A stretch of 64,000 nt of DNA, from NCBI RefSeq assembly GCF_002119725.1, contig NZ_CP021109.1, forward strand, positions 2,914,001 through 2,978,000, written 5' to 3'. Position numbers and translations under genes: made by a program. Positions 46,740 through 55,009 of the stretch are shown here, one piece after another. Origin of the DNA: Bordetella genomosp. 9. Its GTDB lineage: Bacteria; Pseudomonadota; Gammaproteobacteria; Burkholderiales; Burkholderiaceae_B. Position 1 is the first letter of the stretch. The number at the start of each line of letters is the position of its first letter. Below the pieces are notes generated by a model that did not search any database, was not told the origin of the DNA, and saw only the letters and a list, made by a program, of their open reading frames with translations.

Positions 46740-46922
46740 CTAACATCGGTAACAAAGCGAAAGCCGCGGGCAATAGCCGCGACGTACGCCCTTTCCGAGC
46801 AGTTCAAGCACGCATTCACAGGGGGTGCACGGTCCGGCCGCATCGTTTCCGCACATCTTGCAACGACGGTTGGACCGTCTTTTGTGTCCATGGAGCCCGG
46901 CGCATTGACCCCATTTTCGCAC
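46740..46922 (-). CDS. possible Cys-rich small protein
   Basis: A 60-codon ORF starting at GTG 46922 (GGGGA upstream, slightly too close). It contains three CxxC pairs (CKMC, CTPC, CYRC) plus further cysteines, nine in total, a pattern like small zinc-binding proteins. It lies between selO and the response-regulator gene on the same strand. Third-position G+C is only about 57%, well below neighbouring genes, so it is either recently acquired, unusually constrained or not coding. No family is recognised. Confidence 0.35.
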   Translation of the reverse strand: MRKWGQCAGLHGHKRRSNRRCKMCGNDAAGPCTPCECVLELLGKGVRRGYCPRLSLCYRC

Positions 46923-46964
46923 GGTTCCCCACTATATCTGTATAACGGCGGCAATTCGGCGTGC

Positions 46965-48485
46965 TTAAGATGAGCAGCTGACTTCCAGATCGCTGGCCCA
47001 GTCGGGCGGAAGCGCCGCGTACTTGGCATACCCGGGCCGCTCGGTGTAAGGATCGCGCAGCACTTGCAGCAGTTCATCGATCACGCTGGGATCGCCGTCC
47101 TTGGCGGCCCGGATGGCAAGCTCCGCAAGATGGTTGCGCAACACATACACGGGATTCACTGCGTCCATGCCGGCGGCGCGATCCTCCGGGTCGCGAGGAT
47201 CGAGCGCCTGCCGGACTGACAGGCGCTCCAGCCAGGCGCCGGCGGCGTCCCGATCGATGAAAAGGTCCTTGAACGGCTGCGGGTTGCCCCTGACCGCATC
47301 GGAAAGACGGCGAAAGGCAAGCGTGAAGTCGGCCCGCTGCTCATGCATGAGCTTGAGCAAATCGTCCAGCAGGGACTCGTCGCCGGTACGCCAGACGCCG
47401 ATGCCAAGCTTGGCCGCCATGCCGGCATGGAAGGCTTCCGTGAACGTGGCTTCGTAACCATCGAGGACCGCGGTCAAGGCGTCCGCGTTCTGCACAATGG
47501 TGTTCAGGCTGCTGCCGAGCCGGTACAGGTTCCACAGCGCGACCGAGGGCTGGCGATTCCAGGCATACCGCCCCTCGGTGTCGGAATGGTTGCACACATG
47601 GTCGAGCCGGAAGCCGTCCATGAAGCCATAGGGCCCGTAGTCGAGCGTCAGGCCGAGAATCGACATATTGTCGGTGTTCATGACGCCATGGCAAAAGCCC
47701 ACGCATTGCCAGTGCGCCATGAGTTTCGCGGTGCGGGCGGTCACGGCCTGGAGCAGACGCACCAGCGGCGCGTGCACGTTGTCCGGCTCTCCCGGTCCGG
47801 AATCCCGGCATTCCGGGTAAAAGCGGTCGATGACGTAATCGGCCAGGGTTTGCAGCATGTCGGGTTGCCGGCGCGCCGCCCAGTGTTCGAATGAGCCGAA
47901 GCGGACAAAACTGGGCGACATGCGCGTGACGATTGCGGCCGTCTCTACCGTCTCGCGCATGACAGGATCGTCAGAGACCACCAGGGCCAACGCCCGGGTG
48001 GTGGGTATGCCCAGGCCGTGCATCGCTTCGCTGGCAAGGTATTCCCGCACCGATGAGCGCAGCACTGCGCGGCCGTCACCCATGCGCGAGTAAGGCGTCA
48101 TCCCGGCGCCTTTCAATTGGAGCTCCCAGGCGCCGCTCGGGCCATCGACTTCGCCCAGCAGATGCGCGCGTCCGTCGCCGAGCTGGCCGGCCCAGATGCC
48201 GAATTGATGGCCGCTGTACACGGCGGCGAGCGTGTCGCCCCCCGGAAGCGGCGCCCGGCCCGAGAAGACCTCCAGGAAGGCAGGCGTGTATAGAACTTCC
48301 GGCGCCAGTCCGATCAGCGCGGCCGCGGCTTCATTGGCATGCAGCAGCCGCGGCGCGTTCAGTCCCTGGGGCTGCAAACGCGTATAGAAGGCCGGCGGCA
48401 GGCCGGCGAAGGAGTTCACCATTGGCAGCTCCTCGAGGGAGCCCGCCAGGGCGTCGGTCGTTGACGTACCGGAAACTGCTGACAT
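46965..48485 (-). CDS. selO: protein adenylyltransferase SelO
   Basis: A 506-aa pseudokinase-fold enzyme (YdiU/UPF0061) that transfers AMP to protein Ser/Thr/Tyr and takes part in redox stress responses. Typical blocks are FAGLPPAFYTRLQP, the AVYSGHQFGIWAGQLGDGRA segment and the active-site GVMNTDNMSILGLTLDYGP, then YGFMD. The C-terminus carries the conserved cysteine near the end (EVSCSS), the position that is selenocysteine in some homologues. Start taken at ATG 48485; the frame is open to 48554. Confidence 0.94.
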   Translation of the reverse strand: MSAVSGTSTTDALAGSLEELPMVNSFAGLPPAFYTRLQPQGLNAPRLLHANEAAAALIGLAPEVLYTPAFLEVFSGRAPLPGGDTLAAVYSGHQFGIWAGQLGDGRAHLLGEVDGPSGAWELQLKGAGMTPYSRMGDGRAVLRSSVREYLASEAMHGLGIPTTRALALVVSDDPVMRETVETAAIVTRMSPSFVRFGSFEHWAARRQPDMLQTLADYVIDRFYPECRDSGPGEPDNVHAPLVRLLQAVTARTAKLMAHWQCVGFCHGVMNTDNMSILGLTLDYGPYGFMDGFRLDHVCNHSDTEGRYAWNRQPSVALWNLYRLGSSLNTIVQNADALTAVLDGYEATFTEAFHAGMAAKLGIGVWRTGDESLLDDLLKLMHEQRADFTLAFRRLSDAVRGNPQPFKDLFIDRDAAGAWLERLSVRQALDPRDPEDRAAGMDAVNPVYVLRNHLAELAIRAAKDGDPSVIDELLQVLRDPYTERPGYAKYAALPPDWASDLEVSCSS

Positions 48486-48553
48486 AAGCGTCGCCCCAAA
48501 CGGTTGGGTTGGATATCGGGGTATGGGGAAGGCGGGCTGGAGGCAGCGGGCCA

Positions 48554-48934
48554 TCAGCCGGCCAGCGTTTTACGGCGCCGCGCCGCCTGCTTCGCTGGCC
48601 GCACATACAGGATTGCGCAGCAGAAGAACGCCAGCGAAAGCGCAAGTTCCACACCTGCCAAAACCGCGGACAGGGCGCCGGGGTCCGACATGGCGCGGAC
48701 CGTCCCTTCCATCGCATAAAGGAGCACGAGCATCGCGGCCCACTGATAGGTGTAAAGATTGCGCCGCAATATGCCGCGCAAGGGAAACGCCAGCGGCAGC
48801 GCTTTCAGCAGAAGCCAGGAGCCACCCGGCCTGACGGGCGCCAGTACCGTTTCCCAAAGCACGCAAAGCAGCGTCAAAGCGAGAAGCGTGGTCACGCACG
48901 CCCAGCGCAACTTACTGTTGAGTTCAGTTTCCAT
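48554..48934 (-). CDS. DUF2069 small membrane protein
   Basis: A 126-aa protein starting METELNSKLRWACVTTLLAL, with four predicted transmembrane helices (about 10-28, 38-52, 63-80 and 90-108) and a basic C-terminal tail. It fits the DUF2069 family of small inner-membrane proteins. Its start codon is only 17 bases from that of the divergent BrkB-family gene, so the two promoters must lie within each other's coding or leader regions. Confidence 0.8.
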   Translation of the reverse strand: METELNSKLRWACVTTLLALTLLCVLWETVLAPVRPGGSWLLLKALPLAFPLRGILRRNLYTYQWAAMLVLLYAMEGTVRAMSDPGALSAVLAGVELALSLAFFCCAILYVRPAKQAARRRKTLAG

Positions 48935-48945
48935 ACTGCTATTAT
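48918..48945 (+). promoter_or_regulatory. possible promoter giving a leaderless BrkB-family mRNA
   Basis: TTGAGT (48918-48923), 16 bases, TATTAT (48940-48945). The expected start point, 7 bases after the -10, is the A of the ATG at 48952, and no ribosome-binding site precedes that ATG. The -35 is only a 4/6 match. Confidence 0.4.
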
Positions 48946-48951
48946 CGTCCC

Positions 48952-50262
48952 ATGAAACCGCCCGTCGATACGGACGCCGCCGAGACGGCGCCGGAATCCT
49001 CTTCTGCACGCGCCCCATGGGCCAACAGGGTGGCCAAGGTCTTGCGTTTTGCGGCGCACCGGGCCGGAGAAGAACAGCTTCTGCAAGTGGCCTCCAGCCT
49101 GACCTTCACCACCGTCCTGGCGCTGGTGCCCATGCTGGCCGTGGTGCTGTCCCTTTTCACCGCTTTTCCGGTTTTCCAGGAATTCCGGGTGGCGCTGGAA
49201 GACTTCCTCAGCCACAGTCTGATGCCGCCCGCGGTGTCGGACAACATCATGAATTACCTGAACCAGTTCGCCCGCCAGGCGAGCCGGCTCACGGCCATCG
49301 GCGGCGCCCTGCTGCTGATCACCTCGGTCCTGCTGATCATGACGATCGACAAGACCTTCAACGATATCTGGCACGTCCGGCGCCAGCGGGCGGCATCGCA
49401 ACGCGCGCTGGTGTACTGGGCGGTCCTCACGCTAGGGCCCGTCGTGGCGGGCGGCAGCCTTTGGGCGACATCGTTCGTGGCGCGGGAGTCGCTTGGCCTG
49501 GTGCGCGACGTGCCGGACGTCGTGGGGCTGGCCGTCTCCTTCCTGCCGGTGCTGCTGACCGGACTGGGCTTCGCGGCGCTTTTCGTCGTGGTGCCGAACC
49601 GGCGGGTGTATTGGATGGACGCCTTGGCTGGCGGCTTCGGCACGGCGATCGTCCTGGAGATGATGAAGGCCGCTTTTGCCTACTACCTGACGCGCTTTCC
49701 CACCTACACCGTCATCTATGGCGCATTCGCCACGGTGCCGATTTTCCTGCTCTGGATCTACCTGTCCTGGCTGGCCGTCCTGTTCGGCGCCACGGTCGCC
49801 GCAAGCCTGCCAATGATCCGCGTGGGCCGCTGGGACATCAATCGGGAACCCGGCGCGGCCTTCATCGACGCCATTGCCGTTTTGCGCTGCCTGTACCGCA
49901 ACATGGGCAGCAATCCGGCGGGCCGCGGCGCCAGCCAGCTCGCCGTCGATTTGCATCTGCATCATGACGAATTGAACGCGGTCCTGGAGACACTTGCCGA
50001 GCTCGGCATGGTCGTGCGCACCCAGGAGCAACGCTGGGTGCTCGCTTGCGATCCCCGCCGCGCGTCGCTGGCGCCGCTGTTCGACCGGTTCCTGCTGGAT
50101 CGCGGTCAGCGACGGCTGCGCGAAGCGCCCGAGGTGCTGCGGGTGGCCCAAGCCGTACTGTCGGGGACCACGCCGCCCACGCTGGAAGATCTCATGCAGG
50201 AAGCGCACAATACCGGCAATGGATCGGCCGACATTCTGCAGATCGACGCCGTCAAAAAATAA
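48952..50262 (+). CDS. YihY/BrkB-family inner-membrane protein
   Basis: A 436-aa protein with about six transmembrane helices in its first 300 residues and a cytoplasmic winged-helix-like C-terminal region (DLHLHHDELNAVLETLAELG). Family blocks include LQVASSLTFTTVLALVPMLA and the GAFATVPIFLLWIYLSWLAV segment. BrkB of Bordetella pertussis was linked to serum resistance; the molecular function of the family is unsettled. It is longer than the roughly 280-300 residue members because of the C-terminal extension. The start lacks a ribosome-binding site (see possible leaderless promoter). Confidence 0.9.
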   Translation: MKPPVDTDAAETAPESSSARAPWANRVAKVLRFAAHRAGEEQLLQVASSLTFTTVLALVPMLAVVLSLFTAFPVFQEFRVALEDFLSHSLMPPAVSDNIMNYLNQFARQASRLTAIGGALLLITSVLLIMTIDKTFNDIWHVRRQRAASQRALVYWAVLTLGPVVAGGSLWATSFVARESLGLVRDVPDVVGLAVSFLPVLLTGLGFAALFVVVPNRRVYWMDALAGGFGTAIVLEMMKAAFAYYLTRFPTYTVIYGAFATVPIFLLWIYLSWLAVLFGATVAASLPMIRVGRWDINREPGAAFIDAIAVLRCLYRNMGSNPAGRGASQLAVDLHLHHDELNAVLETLAELGMVVRTQEQRWVLACDPRRASLAPLFDRFLLDRGQRRLREAPEVLRVAQAVLSGTTPPTLEDLMQEAHNTGNGSADILQIDAVKK

Positions 50263-50293
50263 GGATGGGCGCGCGCGCCCTGGGAGAACCATC

Positions 50294-50758
50294 ATGTTGA
50301 AAGTCAGCGAAATCCTCCGGGTCAAGGGGGATACCCTCTATACCGCCTCACCCGATACGCCGGTCGTAAAGGCCGTGGAAACGATGAGCCTGCAGGACAT
50401 CGGTTCGCTGGTCATCATGGAATCCGGCATGCTGGCCGGCATGCTGACGTTCCGCGAAATCATCCAGCATCTGAACCGCAATGGCGGGACGCTGGGCAAT
50501 ACGACGATCCGCGCCATCATGGATGACGCGCCGGTAAGCGTGACGCCGAACACCAGCGCCGAGGAGGTCCAGCGGCTGATGCTGGAAAAGCACGCGCGCT
50601 ATATCCCCGTCATGGACGGCAATATGCTGATGGGGGTGATTTCTTTTTACGATATGGCCCAGGCGATCGTCGCGGCGCAGCGCTTCGAAAACAATATGCT
50701 CAAGGCCTATATCCGCGATTGGCCCATGGACGAGGAAGGCGCGGCTCCGAAAGCCTGA
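50294..50758 (+). CDS. CBS-domain protein
   Basis: A 154-aa cytoplasmic protein made of two CBS domains (about 8-60 and 75-130), which pair to bind adenosine-type ligands. Typical strands are DIGSLVIMESGMLAGMLTFR and the KHARYIPVMDGNMLMGVISF segment. No catalytic domain is attached. GGGAG precedes the ATG at 50294. It follows the BrkB-family gene by 31 bases, so it is probably co-transcribed; a regulatory link to it is a guess. Confidence 0.88.
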   Translation: MLKVSEILRVKGDTLYTASPDTPVVKAVETMSLQDIGSLVIMESGMLAGMLTFREIIQHLNRNGGTLGNTTIRAIMDDAPVSVTPNTSAEEVQRLMLEKHARYIPVMDGNMLMGVISFYDMAQAIVAAQRFENNMLKAYIRDWPMDEEGAAPKA

Positions 50759-50818
50759 AGACCACGTTTTTCCCCGGTAGCGCGGCGGGCCCGCGCGCGT
50801 TGCCGGGGCGTTGCCGCT

Positions 50819-51856
50819 TCAATCGAGTTCAGCGGCCTCGGACTGGCGCATGGCGGGGTGGGTGACGTTGCGCCACGCTTCATAGATCAAGCCGGGATCC
50901 TCGGCTTTCAATGCAGCCGCATCGGACAACATCCGGCGCCAGCGCCGGGCGCCAGCCTGACCATTCACAAGACCGAGCAGCGGCCGCACAACGACGCGCA
51001 GCGGCACGCCGCGGGCCACCGCCTGCGCCGCGTAGCGCGTCATGGCATCGACGACGTGCGCATCGCCCGGCAGCCGGCTGTCCGGCCAGAGACGCATCGT
51101 GATTTCCGACAGGACGCGCGGCGTATGCCAGGCGGCGCGTCCCAGCATCACGCCATCGAAGGTCTGCGCCGCCTGCACGGCGGCGTCGGCATCCGCCAGA
51201 CCGCCGTTGAGAACAATGACGCAATCGGGAAAGTCCCGTTTGAGCATCGCCGCGGCGTCGTAGCGCAGGGGCGGGATTTCGCGGTTGTCCTTGGGAGAAA
51301 GCCCCTTGAGCACCGCATTCCGGGCATGCACGATGAAGACCCGGCAGCCGGCGTCGTACAGCTTGCCGACGAAATCCCGCACGAACCCATACGACTCGTC
51401 GTAATCGAGACCCAGCCGGTGCTTCACCGTGACCGGCAGGTCCACCGCATCGCGCATCGCCTTGATGCAATCCGCGACCAGGTCGGGCTCTGCCATGAGG
51501 CAGGCGCCGAAGGCGCCGCGTTGCACGCGCTCGGAGGGGCAGCCGCAGTTCAGGTTGATCTCGTCGTAACCCCACTGTTGCCCCAGCCGCGCCGCATGCG
51601 CAAGCGCGTCAGGTTCGCTGCCACCCAATTGCAGGGCAACGGGATGCTCCGCGTCATCGAAGTCCAGGTGACGGGCGACGTCGCCATGGAGCAGGGCGCC
51701 CGTGGTGATCATTTCGGTGTACAGGCGCGCGCGCGGCGCGAGCAGCCGATGAAAGAACCGGCAATGTCGATCGGTGACGTCGATCATTGGCGCGACGCAC
51801 AGCCGCCAGTCGGATGAAATCACGGGGTAAAAACCTGGGTTGGGAGCTGCCGCCAT
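50819..51856 (-). CDS. dusA: tRNA-dihydrouridine(20/20a) synthase
   Basis: A 345-aa FMN enzyme that reduces uridines 20 and 20a in the tRNA D-loop. Blocks: CVAPMIDVTDRHCRFFHRLL, the GYDEINLNCGCPSERVQRG segment, the catalytic cysteine in GAFGACLMAEP and IVLNGGLAD. The DusA-specific C-terminus is present. I start at ATG 51856; the open frame continues far upstream antisense to thrB, which is a shadow. It is divergent from thrB and converges with the CBS-domain gene. Confidence 0.95.
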   Translation of the reverse strand: MAAAPNPGFYPVISSDWRLCVAPMIDVTDRHCRFFHRLLAPRARLYTEMITTGALLHGDVARHLDFDDAEHPVALQLGGSEPDALAHAARLGQQWGYDEINLNCGCPSERVQRGAFGACLMAEPDLVADCIKAMRDAVDLPVTVKHRLGLDYDESYGFVRDFVGKLYDAGCRVFIVHARNAVLKGLSPKDNREIPPLRYDAAAMLKRDFPDCVIVLNGGLADADAAVQAAQTFDGVMLGRAAWHTPRVLSEITMRLWPDSRLPGDAHVVDAMTRYAAQAVARGVPLRVVVRPLLGLVNGQAGARRWRRMLSDAAALKAEDPGLIYEAWRNVTHPAMRQSEAAELD

Positions 51857-51961
51857 TTTAGCCGCAGGCGGGAGCGCGTCCCCCTGGTCTAAAATTGCGC
51901 CGCCGCGGCGAAGCGGCTCCACCACGCCGATTCGGCATCGTATCTTCAGCAGACCTCTTCC

Positions 51962-52930
51962 ATGGCCGTATTCACTACCGTTACCGACGACGATGCCCGC
52001 GCGCTTCTCACCCAGTTCGAGCTGGGGGAACTGGTATCCCTGCGGGGCATAACGGCCGGGATCGAGAACACCAACTATTTCCTGACGACGACCGCCGGCG
52101 AATACGTTTTGACGGTCTTCGAGGTACTGACCCGCGAGCAGCTGCCCTTCTATATCGAGCTGATGCACGGTCTGGCGGTGCGCAAGGTTCCTGTCCCGCA
52201 GCCGCAGACACGCCGCGATGGCAGCCGTCTGGCGGAAATGCATGGCAAACCGTGCGCCATCGTTACGCGTCTGCCGGGCGGCTACGAGCCAGCGCCGGGC
52301 CCACGGCACTGCGAATTGACGGGGCGCACGCTGGCCCAGGCCCACCTGGCGGCCCGCGACCTGCCGCTGCGCCAGCCCAATCTGCGTGGCTTGCCCTGGT
52401 GGCGGGAGACGGCGCCCAAGGTCAAGCCCTTCCTGGATTCCGCACAGGCCGCACTGCTGGACAGGACCCTTGAAGAGCAGATCGACTGCGCGCAAAGCGG
52501 CGTTTGGGCGGCCCTGCCCAGCGGGCCCGCGCATTGCGACTTGTTCCGGGACAACGTGCTGTTCGCGGGAACGTTCGATGCCCCCCGCATGGGAGGCTTC
52601 ATCGATTTCTACTTCGCCGGCTGCGATACATGGCTGTTCGACGTCGCGGTCAGCATCAATGATTGGTGCATCGTCCGCGAAACGGGCGACATTGTGCCGG
52701 AACTGGCGCAAGCCTGGCTGGCAGCCTATGGGTCGGAGCGTCCTTTTACGGACGAGGAAAGGCAAGCGTGGCCCGCCATGTTGCGCGGCGCTTCCCTGAG
52801 ATTCTGGCTGTCGCGCCTTTATGACTTCCACCTTCCCCGCCCCGCGCAAACGCTCAAGCCCCACGATCCCCGCCATTTCGAGCGAGTGTTGCTGTCGCGC
52901 CACCGCAACGCGCCGCCGCCCTTGCCCTGA
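51962..52930 (+). CDS. thrB: homoserine kinase (APH-fold type)
   Basis: A 322-aa kinase that phosphorylates homoserine for threonine synthesis. It is the aminoglycoside-phosphotransferase-like type found in many proteobacteria rather than the GHMP type of E. coli. The catalytic motif AHCDLFRDNVLF and the metal-binding aspartate in GFIDFYFAG are intact; the N-terminal lobe opens with VTDDDARALLTQFELGELVS. Full length. thrA/thrC are not adjacent. Confidence 0.94.
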   Translation: MAVFTTVTDDDARALLTQFELGELVSLRGITAGIENTNYFLTTTAGEYVLTVFEVLTREQLPFYIELMHGLAVRKVPVPQPQTRRDGSRLAEMHGKPCAIVTRLPGGYEPAPGPRHCELTGRTLAQAHLAARDLPLRQPNLRGLPWWRETAPKVKPFLDSAQAALLDRTLEEQIDCAQSGVWAALPSGPAHCDLFRDNVLFAGTFDAPRMGGFIDFYFAGCDTWLFDVAVSINDWCIVRETGDIVPELAQAWLAAYGSERPFTDEERQAWPAMLRGASLRFWLSRLYDFHLPRPAQTLKPHDPRHFERVLLSRHRNAPPPLP

Positions 52931-52991
52931 CGCGCCCTGGCCCCATAATTTCACAATGACTTCACACTGGCAGCACGGATAGCCGACGATC

Positions 52992-53795
52992 ATGCAAGCA
53001 GCATCCTTACCTGCAACGGCCGGTTGGCAATGGGCACGCGACGGGTTCCGGCTGTTCATGCGCCAACCGCTGGCCTTGTTCACGTGGGCGCTGGCGATCA
53101 GCCTGTTGGTTCTTTTCGCAACCTTCACGCCGCCTGTCGGCCCGCTGTTTTTCGTCGGCATGATGCCCGTCGTCACCCTCATGACGCTGTCCGCCTGCAA
53201 ACACATCGATGCCGACCGCACCATGCTGCCGTCGATGTGGCTCAAGCCGCTGCAGAAACCCGGCATCCTGAAAAAGCTGCTTATCCTTGGGGCGCTGTAC
53301 GCGGCGCTTTGCATGATCGCCGGCCTGATCGCCTTCATGCCCTTCTCCGAGGAATTGACCGAAGGCATCCGCGCAGCCTCCGTCACCAGCGACCTGACGC
53401 CTTTCCTGGAAGCGTTGCGCACGCCGCTGCTGGTGTTCGGTACGCTGTACGTCATTATCGCGGCGCTGTTCTGGCATGCGCCCGTGCTGATCGCCTGGCA
53501 CAACGTGCGGCTGGTGCAGGCGCTGTTCTTCTCGGGCATCGCATGCTGGCGCAACAAGTGGGCATTCGCCGTTTACGGGCTGACCTGGGCGGCGGTATTC
53601 CTGGGCATCGATTTCTGCGCCAGCACCCTGGTATCGCTTGGTCTTCCGGCCGCCCTGGTCAACACCGTCCAGATCCCCGTGAACATCGCCGCGGGCGGCA
53701 TTCTGTACAGCAGCTTCTATCCGGCCTACACCTCCGTTTTCGAAGGCAATAACGCCAGCCTCCAGCTCGACGACGGACGCGGCACGCAGGCATAG
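52992..53795 (+). CDS. BPSS1780-family membrane protein
   Basis: A 267-aa protein with about five to six transmembrane helices: an N-terminal WQWARDGFRLFMRQPLALF segment followed by hydrophobic helices, then further helices around 105-125, 150-170 and 195-245. It matches the BPSS1780 family of uncharacterised Burkholderiales inner-membrane proteins. It follows thrB by 61 bases on the same strand. Its last 40 bases overlap the minus-strand DUF192 reading frame. Confidence 0.85.
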   Translation: MQAASLPATAGWQWARDGFRLFMRQPLALFTWALAISLLVLFATFTPPVGPLFFVGMMPVVTLMTLSACKHIDADRTMLPSMWLKPLQKPGILKKLLILGALYAALCMIAGLIAFMPFSEELTEGIRAASVTSDLTPFLEALRTPLLVFGTLYVIIAALFWHAPVLIAWHNVRLVQALFFSGIACWRNKWAFAVYGLTWAAVFLGIDFCASTLVSLGLPAALVNTVQIPVNIAAGGILYSSFYPAYTSVFEGNNASLQLDDGRGTQA

Positions 53796-54074
53796 CGCGG
53801 CTCGCCGCGGCGCCAATCCGCGCACGACGGAAACGACGCGTCGCTTGCGGTCCAGGAAGACGATGTCCAACGGATAGCGCATCCCGAAGGTATGCACCGC
53901 GCGGCACGGCAGCAGCCACAGGCCCACGCCGGGCCGCGGGCGGCCGCGCCACAATAGCCCGCGCAATCGTCCCTTCCACGTCGCAACGCGCAACAGCCGT
54001 ACGCGCACGCGCCATGCACCGGCGCTGTCGCCCGCTGCCGAAGCCGGAAGGGCGGCGCGCCCGCCCGTGTTCAT
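53007..54074 (-). CDS. DUF192 protein with no stop codon before the neighbouring antisense gene
   Basis: Residues 1 to about 107 form a DUF192 domain (GLWLLPCRAVHTFGMRYPLD, then IVFLDRKRRVV and SVVELEAG). DUF192 proteins normally end soon after this point. Here the frame has no stop until 53007, running antisense through nearly all of the BPSS1780 gene. The 240-residue tail is His/Gln/Arg-rich and looks like antisense translation. Either the stop was lost by a small indel or the protein really carries this tail. Its ATG overlaps the tadC stop (ATGA), so it is the last gene of the tad operon. Confidence 0.5.
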   Translation of the reverse strand: MNTGGRAALPASAAGDSAGAWRVRVRLLRVATWKGRLRGLLWRGRPRPGVGLWLLPCRAVHTFGMRYPLDIVFLDRKRRVVSVVRGLAPRRAALCLRAASVVELEAGVIAFENGGVGRIEAAVQNAARGDVHGDLDGVDQGGRKTKRYQGAGAEIDAQEYRRPGQPVNGECPLVAPACDAREEQRLHQPHVVPGDQHGRMPEQRRDNDVQRTEHQQRRAQRFQERRQVAGDGGCADAFGQFLGEGHEGDQAGDHAKRRVQRPKDKQLFQDAGFLQRLEPHRRQHGAVGIDVFAGGQRHEGDDGHHADEKQRADRRREGCEKNQQADRQRPREQGQRLAHEQPEPVACPLPTGRCR

Positions 54075-54949
54075 TGCACCGCCCGCATGAACTGCGCCGC
54101 GATCGGGAAGCCGAGCACGATGAAGGCACAGGGGAAGATGCAGCAGATCAGCGGAAACAGCATTTTCACCGGCGCCTGCAACGCCAGCTTTTCCGCACGA
54201 TTGAACCGTTCGGCGCGACGGCGATCCGATTGCGCGCGCAGGATGGGACCAAGGCTCATGCCCATGGCGTCAGCCTGGGCGAGGGCCATCGTCAGCGCCC
54301 GGACACCTTGCAGATCGACCCGGCTTGACCACGCGTTGAGGGCCTCCACCCGCGGAAGGCCGGCCCGCATATCGGACAGCGCTCGCAGCAACTCATCGCG
54401 CAGTGGTCCGGCCGGCCCGTGCCGCGCGGCCTGTTGCAGCGCGCCTTGCAGATTCAGTCCGGACTCGACGCAAAGCGTCGTCATATCGAGTAGAAACGGA
54501 AGTTCCCTGGCCATGCGCGCCGCACGCTCGCGTATGGCTGCGCGCAGCCACAACGCCGGCATGATGAAACCGGCGAACGCGCCGCCGGCCGGCGCCGCCA
54601 GCGCCATCGCGCCGCTCATGCCGCCGCCCGATGCCAGCAATGCGGCCGAGGCAGACAAGGCTCCCACCATCGCGCCAAAGCCGTGTGCAGCGGCCAGGTG
54701 GCCCGCGGAAAAACGCTCCGGCAGGCCGGCTCGCAGCATCTGGGCCGCCCAGCGCTTGCGCCGCTGCCACGAAAGCAATGCGCCTGCCGCCGGCGCGGCG
54801 GCATTCAGCCATGGCCACGCAGCCCGCCATAGGGCCGGCAGCTGGCCCGCGACAGGGTGATCCCGGCCCGCTGGACGGAAAAGTGGCCACAGCAGACCGG
54901 CCGCTCCGGCGACCGAGAGCGCCGCCATGAAAAGCGCAAGGTATTGCAT
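54071..54949 (-). CDS. tadC: tad secretion system membrane protein TadC
   Basis: A 292-aa type II secretion F-domain protein. N- and C-terminal transmembrane helices surround a cytoplasmic domain with the GspF-like motif LPFLLDMTTLCVESGLNLQGAL and the FPLICCIFPCAFIVLGFP C-terminal helix. It forms the inner-membrane platform with TadB. I use the ATG at 54949 (AAAGGA upstream); another lies at 54970. It follows tadB by 60 bases. Confidence 0.9.
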   Translation of the reverse strand: MQYLALFMAALSVAGAAGLLWPLFRPAGRDHPVAGQLPALWRAAWPWLNAAAPAAGALLSWQRRKRWAAQMLRAGLPERFSAGHLAAAHGFGAMVGALSASAALLASGGGMSGAMALAAPAGGAFAGFIMPALWLRAAIRERAARMARELPFLLDMTTLCVESGLNLQGALQQAARHGPAGPLRDELLRALSDMRAGLPRVEALNAWSSRVDLQGVRALTMALAQADAMGMSLGPILRAQSDRRRAERFNRAEKLALQAPVKMLFPLICCIFPCAFIVLGFPIAAQFMRAVQ

Positions 54950-55009
54950 CGGCAGATTCCTTTGTTCCATTGCATTGGGTTTGGAGCGGCTTCGCCATCG
55001 AGCCGCGGA

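Noticed and set aside
50772-50808. GC-rich inverted repeat between the CBS-domain gene and dusA as a terminator
   Set aside because: No T tract follows on either strand in the right direction; kept only as a possible structure.
51857-53557. Upstream extension of the dusA frame to over 900 codons
   Set aside because: It lies antisense to thrB and the BPSS1780 gene; the DusA protein begins at about 51856 with normal length.
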